64,000 nucleotides of DNA from contig NC_079136.1 in the NCBI RefSeq assembly GCF_945859705.1, forward strand, positions 112,116,028-112,180,027, written 5' to 3'. The notes beneath the pieces are model-generated. The model made no database searches. It was not told where the DNA came from and saw only the letters and a list, made by a program, of their open reading frames with translations. The position numbers and the translations under genes were made by a program. The stretch comes from Episyrphus balteatus (taxonomy: Eukaryota; Arthropoda; Insecta; Diptera; Syrphidae). Below are positions 46,918 through 60,110 of this stretch, one piece after another (position 1 is the stretch's first letter; each line of letters begins with the position of its first letter).

Positions 46918-49379
46918 AATGAACGTTTTCTGGAATAACTATTCCCATCTTCAGATTATTCGCAAAATCTAAAATGATTTAAATAAATTTTTGTCGTTAA
47001 ATTCTAAACATAAATTTTGTTTTAATTTTTTTAATTTATAAAAATAATAAACTAAAAATATCATAAAGTAAAAGTGAATAAATGCATCTAGAATTTTTGT
47101 TTGCCATATGATAAAATAATAACTATGTTATTAGTACAGGAAAGTTAGTAAAAAAAATAGGCATTTTGTGGAACGAAATACAGGACGGCTGAATTTTTCA
47201 AATCTGAAAGAGGGGTATTCTAAAAGCTTAAGTCCTGGTTTTCGGGACGCCACCCCCCTGGCGAAATCCGCCATTTTGGAAAACGCGAATTGCTCTATAT
47301 CTCCAAAACTATGGGTCCTATACAAATGGTTATCAGACTAAAGTTATTGGAAATTTAATTATCTTTTTCTTTGTAGTACATTATTTTTCTGAGCGGGCAA
47401 TAGTTTTGAGGTTATGTTATTTTAATTTATTTTTTTTCGGTTTTTTTAAAATTTTATCATTCCCGGTATCAGTTACATAATTTTTTAAACAGTAAAAGTT
47501 ATAGACCATCAAATTTCTAATAATTTGGTATATTTTTGAAAGTCATGCGATGTATAAGTCGAAAGTTATTGATCTGAATACTATAAGCTAAGTGCAGGAA
47601 AGTTAGTAAAAAGAACAAGCATTTTGTGGAACGAAATACAGGACGGCTGATTTTTTCAAATCTGAAAGAAGGGTATTAAAAAAACTTAAGTCCTGGTTTT
47701 TGGAACGCCAACCACCTGGCGAAATCCACCATTTTGAAAAACGTCAATTGGTCTATATCTACTACACTTTTGGCTTGACCGAATAAGTTACCTACTTAAC
47801 CGAAGTTGTAGGTACTATAAATATCTTTCCTTGTGCATTCACTTTTTTTCAGCGAGGACAACACATTTGAGGTTATGTTGTTTTATTTTTTCGTTTTTTT
47901 TGTTGTAATTTTTCTCAGTCTCTATGATAGAAATATAAAAGTTAGATGTTTGACTTAAAACAAAATATGTGTACCACAATATTGTAAGTCTTACCATTAC
48001 CCACCTTAATAAATCTCTCTCATATCATATTTTTCTTGTTTTTACATAACGTACACGATTTAGCCTTTTTTTCATACCTTATGCAAAAATATATTAGTGG
48101 GTATATTTTTTGAAAATATTGAGAAAGATTGCTCTTAAAGTTCCTTATCTTTGGTGTTAAAAGTCATATAAAATTCAAAAGTATACCAAATTAATAGAAA
48201 TTTGATGTTCTACAACTTTAATGGTGCTTATGTTTCTATCATAGAGACTGAGAAAAGTTAAAAAAAAAAAACGAAAAAATAGAAAATAAAACAACATAAC
48301 CTCAAAAGCGTTGTCCTTGCTGAAAAAGAGTGCATGCACAAGGAAAGATATTTATATTACCTACAACTTCGGTTAAGTAACTTATTCGGTCAAGCCAAAA
48401 GTGTAGTAGATATAGACCAATTGACGTTTTTCAAAATGGTGGATTTCGCCAGGTGGTTGGCGTTCCGAAAACCAGGACTTAAGTTTTTTTAATACCCTTC
48501 TTTCAGATTTGAAAAAATCAGCCGTCCTGTATTTCGTTCCACAAAATGCTTGTTCTTTTTACTAACTTTCCTGCACTTAGCTTATAGTATTCAGATCAAT
48601 AACTTTCGACTTATACATCGCATGACTTTCAAAAATATACCAAATTATTAGAAATTTGATGGTCTATAACTTTTACTGTTTAAAAAATTATGTAACTGAT
48701 ACCGGGAATGATAAAATTTTAAAAAAACCGAAAAAAAATAAATTAAAATAACATAACCTCAAAACTATTGCCCGCTCAGAAAAATAATGTACTACAAAGA
48801 AAAAGATAATTAAATTTCCAATAACTTTAGTCTGATAACCATTTGTATAGGACCCATAGTTTTGGAGATATAGAGCAATTCGCGTTTTCCAAAATGGCGG
48901 ATTTCGCCAGGGGGGTGGCGTCCCGAAAACCAGGACTTAAGCTTTTAGAATACCCCTCTTTCAGATTTGAAAAATTCAGCCGTCCTGTATTTCGTTCCAC
49001 GAAAAAGTCTATCTTTCCTGTACTATATAGCTGGCTTTCGTTTGTTAAAACAAATTAATAAACCTAAATTATTAGATGCGTATGAAGGAATTTGCATAAA
49101 TAGAACAACAAATATGAACAAAAATAAAACATTCGACCGATCTCTATTACACAAATTTTTAGTACCACTTTCGACCAAAGAAATATTTGAGAAAAAATTT
49201 TAGATGCATTTATTCACTTTTACTTTATGATATTTTTAGTTCATTACTTTTTTAAATTGTTTTAGAAAAAATTTAAAAAAAAATATGTTTAGAATTTAAC
49301 GATAAAAATTTATTTAAATAATTTTAGATTTTGCTAATATTCTAAAGATGGGAATTGTTATTCCCGAAAACGTTCATTA
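46918..49379. mobile_element. Foldback palindrome, about 1-kb arms with two 458-bp units each
   Basis: The left arm 46918-47938 and right arm 48227-49379 are inverted copies around a 288-bp non-paired loop. Long stretches are near-identical; for example the open frames at 47131-47325 (minus) and 48843-49058 (plus) encode the same 55 residues. Within each arm the block CAGGAAAGTTAG..TACAGGACGGCTGA occurs twice (47137 and 47595 on the left, period 458), with the two direct copies more diverged than the two arms. The right arm carries about 180 bp (49021-49198) missing from the left. No transposase is encoded. Confidence 0.8.
49021..49203 (+). other. Right-arm-only segment with a short open frame
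   Basis: This segment interrupts the palindrome: the left arm has only about 50 bp at the equivalent place (47085-47135). It carries the end of an open frame (48967-49203) whose last 55 residues (for example I-N-K-P-K-L-L-D-A-Y-E-G-I) look more protein-like than the rest of the arm. They vaguely recall the C-terminal endonuclease region of retroelements. I cannot assign a family. Confidence 0.35.
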
Positions 49380-49439
49380 ATAATAAATAATATTCTTGTA
49401 TGAGTATAAGAAGTCTTTTAATTAATTTTATAATTTTTA

Positions 49440-52400
49440 CTATTTTTATTATTTTTTCTTCGTTATTTTGTATTTATATTAAGTAAATGCCTACATTTTG
49501 AAAAAAAAAGAGCGTGTTCCTTGTTAGTTTTCTAACAATGTATGTCAGCTTAACTTTCATAGAACCCCTACACTTGAATAGATAGACACGGCAGAATAGT
49601 TTTCAACATCATGTTTTTTAGATTTGCTCAAAACGTTAACTCTTCGGCCTCTATACAATTTCTTAGACAACTTTGGCTTTCTGTACCAGCACACAGTAAA
49701 AGCAGCGAGTCTAAATCTTTAAATCACTAGATCTTCAATCTTCAAAAGGGCGTTTGTCACAAATGTATTTATTTTTTTAAAAGCAGGTGCTCCAATCGAG
49801 TCATTGTGCCTGGTATTCACCGCTGAACAGTAATATTTTAAAAACGGGAGCTAATAGAACATTCTTGACTTCGAATTCGAGTTCAGCACACCCAAAACCT
49901 TTGGAAAAGTATAATTTGGTTTCGACAACAAAAACTTTATAAAGTAGTGTTCTGTGTTTGTCCGATATGTGTGTATGTTCATCTGTTTCCTCATAATTTC
50001 TTGATTATTACTTACCATAACTAAAATGGGTCAATAATGGAAACATCTAACATCTTCAAGATAGCCATCAAAGAACTACAAATGCAAAAAGACAAAAAAA
50101 ACTGAGGATCTGCACCGTACGTTTCTTCGACCAACGCGCTCTGCAGTTCAAAGCAAAGTTCACAAAATTGGCTTGTTTGTTTCTTGTTTTAACATTAAAG
50201 ATGTATACAAATCATGAAATAAAAACTTTCAGAAAAATGCCCACGGAACCAACAGTAAATTTTTTTTTTACCCACTTAGAAAGGGTTAGTATGGCTGGTT
50301 TACATGTTATTAAAAATAAGCTATTTATATTTAGATTAAGCTGTTTTAAGTTGTTATTTTTTTTATTTTTAACAAGTTCATTAAAAAATGCCTGAATAAT
50401 ATGATTTGCTTAGCGTCATTAATTTAAATTTTCTGGTCCAATATGCATAACCTAATCATTTACTTTAAAATATTTATTTTTTTCCAATATTGAAATCTCA
50501 CTTAAATCGCAAATCATACGCTTATTAGATATGCGCCACCAATAAATCTCTACACAGATAAAAATGTACGTACCTATTACCACAAAATGCGCCATAAAAA
50601 CGCAACATAAATTGCTTGAACAAATACGTCTTCTATATTAACATATCTACAAACATATAACACAAAATACATACATACATATAATGTAGATACTTCGAAC
50701 CAGATGTGAAATCTTAACCAAGAGAAACGCAGGCAAATATTGAAAACAAAAACAAAAATAATAATAAAAAAACAACCACAAAACCAAAAACCTGACAACA
50801 ATTTTGTGCAGCACCTGCTTCGGAATTCCATTAGAAAGACTACTTACCGTCAGTGCGGAGTGCAAAAACAAAAAAAAAAAAAACTTTGAAATTCAAAAAG
50901 GTAACGTCGCGCCATAAAAATAAAACTCTAACACCAGCTACAGCAATATATGTACACTACTCTTAACCGCAATACCTGCCATTAAAGTCAGCGAACCAAA
51001 CACTTAACCAGCACCAACAGCAGCAGCAAAAAGCAGCAGAAAATCAGCACAAGACGTATTTAGACTGAAACGTCAAAGTTGGTGTGTCGAACAACAATCA
51101 GACGCAAGGCAAGAAGAATGAGAGGTGTTATTGGAGCTGTAGTAGGTAGTATCGGAATCTCTAGAGAATCTCAGGTTTCATTAAGAGGAACAAAAAGTTG
51201 CAACATAAAAAAAAAATAAATATTGTTAGGGAGAAGAACATGCATCGTGTAATGTTGTGTACTCGTAAGTCGCAAGTCATTGTTATTTGGCAACACAGTT
51301 TTAGTACCTTCCTTATACACCTTTTTTGTAATTAAACTTAATCACAGAAGTACTTAATGCCGCGCAACGTTAGATTGGTAGAACACAATGAAGCTCTTTA
51401 GACCAATTCAATTACTTCATCAAAATAGGAAACACATTTTGTGTTTTAAAGACTCGGAAACTTTACTTATCTTTATGCTGAGGTAGGTTTCAGAGAAAAT
51501 AAAAGCCTTTTAAGAACTTTTTTTCCAATCAAAGTTGTTTAAAAATCTCAAATTAAACTTAAATTTTTTTACAGTGTCCTTGTCTTTTTCCGGTTTGAAA
51601 ATTGTGATGAAAAGATGAATACGCACTACAGAACTATGAAATATGTTTATTAAAGTACGTTGCACTAAACACGTGAGAAGGGAAAGTGGGTAAGGAATAC
51701 TTGGTATTGTAATGTATGTGCAAGTAAAGTCAAAACTAGCTTATCTTACGAATCCGTGAACCAGTGATTTTAAGAAAAAAAAATTTCGCAGTCAAAAAAG
51801 TATGTAATACTAATAGCCAAAACAAAATAGGGCTTCAATAAAATCAATGCTAGAATGAAAAGAGAAGAGCTGAAAAAATGAATTTAATTTTAACACTTTA
51901 CAAGTTTTCACGAAGTGACACATATTCTATATTTTATATTTTACTTACATACAAATTATTATAATGACACAAAATGGTGTTCAGAACTAAATTATATATC
52001 ATTGATTGATTTGTGAATGGGACAAAATTTCAATTTGTTTCCTGCATGGAAATTGACACTTTTCTAAACTAATTTTTATACAGTAAAAATGTTATATGCT
52101 CTTTAAAATTTCACTGCTTTTATAAGTATAACTGCTCTCTGTTCTTTCAACTTCACTGCTTTTTTCAGAAAACGTTCTCGGCTTTTTAATGCGAATTTCA
52201 CTGCTTTTTTGTGAACATTCACATCTTATAATTTGATTAACGATGATGTACAAAACAAAGATGTAGAAAAAAGTTTACTATGATGATGACGAAACTGAGA
52301 AGACCTAGTCGAATTACCATTGTTTCAGACATTCAAAGAGTTCCATATTTTGAATTATATTTCAAATCAGAAATAATTTTAAAGAGTCACTTGCGGCGTT

Positions 52401-54463
52401 AACTACTATTTAAAGAGTGATTAAATAGCAGTTATTAATAGTTGCTATTTTTATACATATGCCGCTCACTGCTATCACAGCTCTTTAAAACCCTTATTCC
52501 CAATACACAACGTGTCAGAGAAAGACCTAGCGTGCGGTTGGTGGTCTCCTTGGAAAAGCTGTTGGTACAAATGTAACAGTCGTTTTTGAAACTCACAGCT
52601 TAAGATAACAGATAACTGACTAGTGAGAAAAAAAGCCTTTAATTTTTTAAGGATTACGTTTAGTATTTTGTTTCCATATGCGTACTCAAGTGGAGAACAT
52701 CTCAACGAAATTACTGAGCGCAGAAGCACTCGAGCTGGTTTGAGAGGTTTTTTGATATAGCTCGAGATCCATTCTGGACTATAAACGCCACTTTAAGTAA
52801 GTTATTATGTAGTACAGCGAAAAATTTTATAAATGGCTTTTATTTCCATAAAGTTTTAATTCTAGTAAAGGTTGAACTTTGGACCGCTATTATTTTACAT
52901 GTCCAATCGTACTGGTGTTCATAGCTTGGAGATGAAAATTTAAATTTCACCTTAATCCAAATTTTACTTTATTTTTCTCAATTAATCTCCTGAGCCCTTC
53001 ATTTTTAGATAGAATCCCAATCCAATCGATACGAATGAATCACAGATTAAAATAAAATACAATTCAACCCTCTGGTAAGTTCGAAACATTTATAGATATT
53101 AGTGTGTATGTTGGTGTTCTCCTTTCACTTCTTTGTTTACGGATTCAAAAAGATCATTACTCATCGGATAATGGTTGTTTATTCGCATATATATATATTT
53201 ACTTGCACACATTATTATAACTGTAATCGAATTGAATTGAAATAAATTAGGTCGATTTATTTCCCCAGTTGTGTTCTTTCACTATACACATGTTATTGCT
53301 CACTTTTTTTAGCTCATTGTTTTTGTATGGTTCTTGAATGTAGCGAACTTAATAATGATTATTGCGTAACTTAACTTTATTTATCATAACATCCTTATAG
53401 CTACATATACTTTTTCAACAATCAAACATTGGAATTTTGAAATCAAAGATTCGAAAACTTGTTAAAAATATTCAAAAACGTTTTCGAATTACCACAAAGA
53501 TAAAAATGTGTTTCATTACAAATAGGTTTTTTTTTTTTTTTGTTTATTATAATCTTCATGTACCCCAGATGTTTTCCTACAACACATCGCTGCCGACAAA
53601 ATATCTAAAGTGATGCGTGTAGCCTCAATAGCTAAAGCTATTTCAAGTGCCGACAAAGACAATGACAAAGTAATTTAGTCATGAAAAAAACACAAAGTGA
53701 CTAAGAGTTCTTAAATTAAATCGAACGTGTTATCATTTTGTCTGCTGAAGAGAAGACATATACAAAATTGTGTGTGTGTTAAGTGAGCTAATTGCTGATT
53801 TGACAGGTCCCTTTGATAAAGACATTTTGAAAAATGTTAAAACAAAATGTTGTAAGTAAGGAAGTTTTTATTAAATTGGAGACTATATGAAAATGAAATT
53901 TAAGGTGCACCAGGAAACCACAACTTGCAACTTGGTATTCGGCAATTAAAATTTGATGCTTACCATATAATAAGGTAAACAGTGTTAGTAGACGGTTAAA
54001 CTGACATTATATGTAATGTAGCATCACAGTTGTATTGTTCGTCACGTACGGACAAGTCTTGCGTGACGGAAAGGAAAATTGTATTGAATGTACACTGTTA
54101 AAAATGTTGTCGTAGTTTTTACGAAAATTTGGGTTACATGAGGCAACACCAAAATTTTACTGAAATTCAATACTTCGAATGTATTACATTTTCAAATCAC
54201 AAGTATTATAAAAATTTAATATTTTTTTATTAACGGAGTTATTAACATTAACATGAGTAAAGGCATACCAAAGTATGCGTTTTCTTAAATCATTGCTAAA
54301 GGGTATCAACTTTGCAGAGAGTTACTGTAGAACAATTTTTTTCTTAGAATATATACCCAGGAATCATCCCTCAAAATCTTCTTATCTCATCCCGGGACAC
54401 CCTGTATATTTTTTTGCAAACTGTGTGAAGTCAAAGCTTATCGCCGATCAAATTTGGTCAGGA
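49440..54463. other. Intergenic or intronic sequence, no gene seen
   Basis: No coding similarity is seen. A CAGCAGCAGC-type tract lies at about 51019-51045. TTTCACTGCTTTT occurs three to four times at about 52109-52215. A small imperfect inverted repeat (AACTACTATTTAAAGAG, AATAGTTGCTATTTTTA) lies at about 52400-52455. The open frames here are unsupported. Confidence 0.5.
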
Positions 54464-54699
54464 ACAGCGAGCAAAAAAAATGCAAACGAAAGAGGTTTAA
54501 AGAGTTTTGAACAAGAACTAAGTTACCAAATTTGGCATATTGAAACTGTTTTGTTTTCATTAAACAGAGTCAATTTGTGGAATATTTTACTCCAAAACCA
54601 TTATTTGGTCAAAAGTCTACCTAAATATGAGTTTTTAGACGAGCAAAAAAATGCAAATGTTTTTATTGTTTGCATTTTTTTTTTTTTTGCTCGCTACTG
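54464..54699. mobile_element. 236-bp TIR element (MITE-like)
   Basis: The inverted ends are ACAGCGAGCAAAA..ATGCAAAC at the left and GTTTGCAT..TTTTGCTCGCTACTGT at the right, about 24 bp with one extra base and a homopolymer length difference. A second GCAAAAAAATGCAAATG lies just inside the right end. No clear target duplication is seen. It explains most of the long open frame at 54275-54784, which is therefore not a gene. Confidence 0.55.
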
Positions 54700-57600
54700 T
54701 ATTTTACTTCGAAAATACACAAAGCGCCTTGAATGTATTACAATTTCGGATTTTATTTTAATTTTTTCATCAGAAAACGGGTAACCAAAGAATACTTTTG
54801 TTTTGTACTTTTTCAGGTTACGGTCACCCTGAAACCATGCACAAGAAATTTTATATCTTTTTTAAAATTACTTCCCTCTTCGTTTTCAGTTTTTAATCAG
54901 TAATTAATTTCAATGCTTACCAAGATTAAGATTATAATCTATGTTCCTAGGAATTAGTTCTTAATCCAAATTTCTTAAATGTTTATACTTTTGATTTTAA
55001 TGTTTCTTGTATTAATACAAAAATATTTGAAACTAATAAAAACAATTTATATAAACTTTGATTTCAAAGGTTCACCTAAAAATTACGACAGAATTTTTAA
55101 CCGTGTACCTTCTACAACGCTGAAGGACTAGTATTTAGGATCGAATGACCTGTAAATTAACAATCTGAAAAATAGAATCCAGAGTTGTAGGTGCGACCAG
55201 CGAATCGTGAAACCTTTAACGTTTTGCTGTCAAAAGCTATGATCATAGCTTTGCGTGCACTTGGTAGATTAAGGTTCGAAATCTTGTAATTATTTTTTTA
55301 ATAAACCTTTTCCCTAGCTTTTAAGTTTTTTTTATTAACTCTGAGAAAGAGTTTTTGTATGGAATGCAATAAACCCTGTTAAAAGCCTTACAAAAATTAC
55401 TGCTTACAAAGCGAAGGATTAACTTCAAACTAATTCGGCAAAGTGGGTCCAAATTCAATCGTCCATTGATATAATTAACACAAAACAATATAAGTGTTAA
55501 ATTCTCATTGAATCTGAAAACTGTAATTCAACTACATCCCTTCTCCAAATAAATACTCTAGGATAGGGGTTAAAAATGTGCAGGACACAAAAAACATTAT
55601 ATGCGATAAATTTTGTAGGATTATGTGTGAAAATGCAAATGAATTATTTGGATTATACTACTAATGCAAAAAGGAAAAACTCATTATCGAATGCTTCTGG
55701 ATTATTCATTTATTATAATCCATTTGAAATAATTTATATTTCATATGGGTAGGTATTTTTGTTGTTAAAAATATTTTGGCAACTCTAAAAATAATAATCT
55801 ATTTAAAAATGCAAAAAAAATACTTTCTGGCAAATATTAATTTAATTACTTTTGCTTTTTTAGCTTTGCATGGATTAAAAAAACTATATATAGCTATATG
55901 GATGTGTAGATTTATTACTATCTATCTTTATTCACTAATAAAATCCCAAAAATAAATAAACAGATTAAAGAAAATTTTAAATCCATGACTTTCGAAAATA
56001 TTTACATTTCTACATGTTGGTACATTGAACTTTTTTTTGTTTGTAGTTTGACAGCTGGTTTTTTGGATTTGCTATATTGCTGCACTGAATGCAGTACTTT
56101 CATTATAAATGGCCACGAATTTATAGTGAACGAATTTACCATCAAACGCACCTTGACTTATAACTCCTTCGATCGTAAATAATCAGGCAATCACGACTGT
56201 TGCGCTGCGCTGGCTGTCTACCTACTCTATGGCGCGAGTATATGCATGTTAAGTCGTCTAGTCGAGTTGCCATCATAAAGCCGACATTAAATTTCTGCTT
56301 TTAGGATTTTATATATTTTTTTGTTGTTGGCGTATAGTTGCTCCTTAAGCGTGCGCCATCGCCAGAGTTTATTGCGATAAAAAGAAGAAAGAAATAATAG
56401 AAAGTGTTATTTTTATATCCCCCAAGTGCAAGTCTCCAAAACGAAAAAGATAGGAATTTCACAATTGGACACGAATTCGAACCCGAGTCGTGTGGTGGAC
56501 GGCAAATAGATGAAGTTTTAGATAGACAAACAGTCAGACAGAGAGACAAACACAGACATTCGTGAAGAGTTTATTCAAACATCTAATAACAATTTGAAAA
56601 GGAAGGGCATTATGTATGAAAATGCAGTTGCAGTTGAGAAAAGCCCACTGAACTCTGCCATTTTGAATCAAACAGCAAACAGCTGAAAAGGAAATTTCAC
56701 TTTTTTATCGATAAAAAGAGTTTAGTTTTGCGTGTGTTTGTGTGTATTATTGTCTGTTTGAATAGATAAATGGATATTCATTTCCACTATTTCCTTTCCT
56801 TTCCTAATGTCTTTGGCTAGCACGATGCCCACTTTGATTTTCGATAAACGGGCGTCATTCAATATTTATTGTTTACGTATGCATATACCTCCTTTGATTG
56901 TCAAAAGGAAGTTGAGTGCGTTCCAAGAAATGAAAAAAAAAAACAAGCAAAATGAATTGCCAACGGTTTTTTAAAAAAGTTTTGACAAGTCAAATCTATC
57001 ATCCATCATCATCACCATCTTGGTTGCCATCATCATCAAAATCGATGACGGATGCATTCAGTGATGCACAAAAAACTTATGCAACAACGGTTATTGTATC
57101 GATGATGACATGGCTTTTAATGGCGGCAATGATTTTTGATATTCCATGAAATTATTACAGAATAAAAAAAAAAAACATGTTTATTTTGGTTGCTGAGTGA
57201 GGCTATGCGATCGATTTATAATACACACCATGTGCGTTGTGTTGAAAAGAATTACATCATTTTAATATGTTGATGTTGACGTAAAATATATTGCCCTTTG
57301 CGAGATGTTTTTTTTTTTTTGTTTGACGGATGAAAACAAGTTCAATTGATTGATGGTTACAATCTTGCGTAAGAATTATAAACAAATGACATCATTGATT
57401 ATAGATGATGCTGATTATTATTTCACGATTTATGATTTATAGTGTTATGGTAACTAGGTATATGTTGGTATTTATATCTTAATATCTTTTTTTTTAAGAA
57501 CATGAGATAAACGTTAGAACCTGTGTTTTAAACTCCAAGTATCTCAAATCAACTCAAAAAGGCTAAAACGAAAGAAGAATGGTAAGTGGCAAGGGAACCA

Positions 57601-57751
57601 CAAATTATAAATCGTTATGATGTTTACAATACTGCATTTATAATTTGAACTTTTGAACAATTTTTTTATGAATGAACGTTGAAAAACCAAATTTTTGTAA
57701 CTTTGGAAATATTGTAGTAAAGAACCAGTTGATCAAAAGTCTCCAACTCCC
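54700..57751. other. Intergenic or intronic sequence, no gene seen
   Basis: A 65-codon frame at 56952-57149 has a Ser/Pro-rich start and a hydrophobic C-terminus, but it lies in CATCATCATC-rich DNA and has no family. I do not call it. Elsewhere the sequence is AT-rich with T runs. Confidence 0.45.
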
Positions 57752-57760
57752 TACAGCGCA

Positions 57761-58680
57761 CAGTGGTACCGGTTTCTAAGAAGGGCGGCCATAGGGGATT
57801 ATAGTTAGGATAGCAACAAAATATACTTGAATATGTGTGAGAATATATTTTTTTAGCAATAAAAAATGAATTAATTTAAAAACAATTGTTTTATAAAGAA
57901 ATCTTGTATATATTTAATAACAAAATGTACAAACAAATGATAAGTTATTTTTTCAAATTATTTATTTGGTTTTTTTTCAATTTCAGTCATAATTTTTATG
58001 TTACATTTTTTCAGATTTAAAGCTTGCTTAATATCATATATTTTTATAAAAATATGTGCAAAAACTTAAGGAAAACATAAAAACTCAAAAAAAAAAAAAA
58101 TTTTTTTGAAAAAGTTATAAATATGAGAAATATGGGTAAAGTTGAAACAATGAGTGTGAAAGATTCAGTCGTAGCCCGTCGCACTTATTCGCAGACAGAT
58201 TCAATTGTTTAAGAAACTACACGTGCTAGAGAAAATTTATGTATATGAATCATGTATTTATATTGATGACAACATAGTTAAAAGTTTCGGTAAAGTGAGA
58301 AGAAAAACAAAAGTATGGAATTTGAACCTGTCCTTTTCTAGTCTGTTTTTTATTGAAAATTTTAAATAAAATAGAATTGTAAACTCTTTAAATAAAGTAC
58401 ATACCTTCAACTTTAAGTTCCATAACAAAAAAAAACTTTAAAAATAATTTTAACCGAAAAATACACTTAAAAGTTTAAGTTGATTCGGGACCAAAAATAA
58501 AGCATTGAAATCAGACTTTTTTCGACAACTTTTCATGGTCGATATGAAAAGTTCCGTTATTTTCTCAAAATGTCTGTTATGCTATCTTAAAGAATAGGCT
58601 TTTTATAACAAATATAACGAAAAATGACGTCATTATATTGACGTCGATATTTCGGCCTATGGCCTACTACGGAACCACTG
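57761..58680. mobile_element. hAT-like non-autonomous element, 0.92 kb
   Basis: The ends are CAGTGGTACCGG at the left and, inverted, CAGTGGTTCCG at the right, followed on both sides by GGCCATAGG and AGGATAGCA-type blocks. The flanks TACAGCGC (57752-57759) and TGCAGCGA (58681-58688) agree at 6 of 8 bases, as expected of a decayed 8-bp hAT duplication. The interior is AT-rich and non-coding. Confidence 0.6.
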
Positions 58681-58689
58681 TGCAGCGAA

Positions 58690-60106
58690 TGTTTCCGAGA
58701 GATTTAGGTTTGAACATGGACAACCGCGCTTGGGGCGAGATAAAGAAATACATTATTATTTGTTTATTGTATTAGCCGTGTTTTATTGGTACTCAGTATG
58801 TTACTGAGTAAACATTTTCTGCTGTAGTTAAACAACAACAAACGATTACTTTTATTTATTATTAATAATCCTTTTTAAAGGGCAAAAATGTATAAGTTTA
58901 GAAAAAATTTTTTCTGTAAACCAACAAATACAAATCTTTAAATAAAAAAAAATGGTTGAGTCGTTATAGTTATTTTTTATATTTTAAGACGTTTTTTATA
59001 CAGAGGGTGTCACAAAAGTATTGGTTTTAAACTAAATATGCTGATAGGCCAATAGGGCTCTCGAATTTTGAAGCTTGTTCATCCCAAATATTAACGGCGT
59101 TCGATTTATTAATCAAAACTTTTTATTTCCTTCGTTATTTCACTATAAATTTCTTTACAAATCCAAGTTTTAATAAAATTCATTTTTAGTTTTATTTGAC
59201 AGAAAAACCCAGACATTTTTTCAATGGTTTGACACTATTTTTCCTCAAAAATAGAGACTTTGGTTTCAAAAGAATTAAACAAACAACAGGTTTATTTCTT
59301 AAAAAAAAACTCTCCATTTTTGTACGACGCAAAACAGAAAGTGACTATTATGTATAATAGTTATATGTTACTATAAGCATAATATTATGTAGTTAAAAAT
59401 GACTATTGTAATAGCTACGTAATTACTAGGGCATAGTCAATTTTAACTACATATTTCAATAGTTATTTTGAACTAGGTATGCATCACTTTATTTAATTAA
59501 AACACAAAAAAAAACACATCACATTGGTCACTAAAATTTTTCTAGGATACAAAATTGGGAGCTTAAATTTGGTGTGCAGTTATTAGTTAAACAAAAAATT
59601 TTGTTTTCAATAAACTCAATTGCTTATGAATATTAGTTACTTATAAAAACTTCATTCCCATGTAGATAATAAAGAAACTAAAATCCAATCAAGACAGAAC
59701 ACACTTTTAATAAAACAACACCATTCATATCCATAATAAACCTATTTTCGAACATTATTTACGACAAACACCTCAAGGGAAACACATTTATCACAGTCAA
59801 TTAAACAATAGAGAAGAAACCAAAATGTATATAGTCAACGATGTCATGTTGTTTTTTAATGAAGCACAGGCTCTGCCTGTACCCATAAACTTATCTTACT
59901 ATATACCATCCGGTATGACGTAAATCTGTACTTTATTTCTGGCCCTGAACGGCTGCAGGGCCAATGCATGTTGGCCCATTCCTAATTGCAATATTATGAC
60001 AATTGAATTGCTTCAATTCAGAATTCACTTTTAACAGCAAACAGCAAAAGTAGTGATTACATATTTTTGCTCGCAAGTGTAGTTTTATTTTGGGCCTTAT
60101 TATCAC
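58690..60106. other. Intergenic or intronic sequence, possible mariner end
   Basis: TATACAGAGGGTGTCACAAA at 58998-59017 looks like a mariner-type terminus at a TA, but I find no partner end. An imperfect inverted repeat of TGACTATTGTAATAG/CTATTGAAATATG type lies at about 59341-59465. No gene is seen. Confidence 0.4.
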
Positions 60107-60110
60107 TTAA

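Larger units (their letters stand above)
44823..49431. mobile_element. Composite foldback region bounded by 55-bp inverted ends
   Basis: The outer ends 44823-44880 and 49376-49431 are near-perfect inverted copies (TTAATTAAAAGAC, CTTCTTATACTCATACAAG, AATATTATTTATTA). Inside are two separate palindromes, 44924-46503 and 46918-49379. A third inverted pair, TATTTCGGACCCGA (44907-44920) against TCGGGTCCGATATA (46842-46855), brackets the first palindrome. The simplest reading is a foldback element whose left part carries another inverted-repeat element. The nesting order is inference. Confidence 0.7.

Noticed and set aside
47131..49058. Identical open frames on opposite strands at 47131-47325 and 48843-49058
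   Set aside because: They are identical because they lie in the two arms of a palindrome, not because they are duplicated genes.
54275..54784. 169-codon open frame
   Set aside because: Half of it is the 236-bp TIR element at 54464-54699, it starts at no plausible gene context, and Phe runs come from T homopolymers. No domain is recognisable.
56952..57149. 65-codon frame with a hydrophobic C-terminus
   Set aside because: It lies in CATCATCATC-rich simple sequence and there is no family match. A hydrophobic end alone is weak evidence.
58998..59017. Complete mariner element
   Set aside because: Only one terminus-like sequence is visible; no matching inverted end or transposase.
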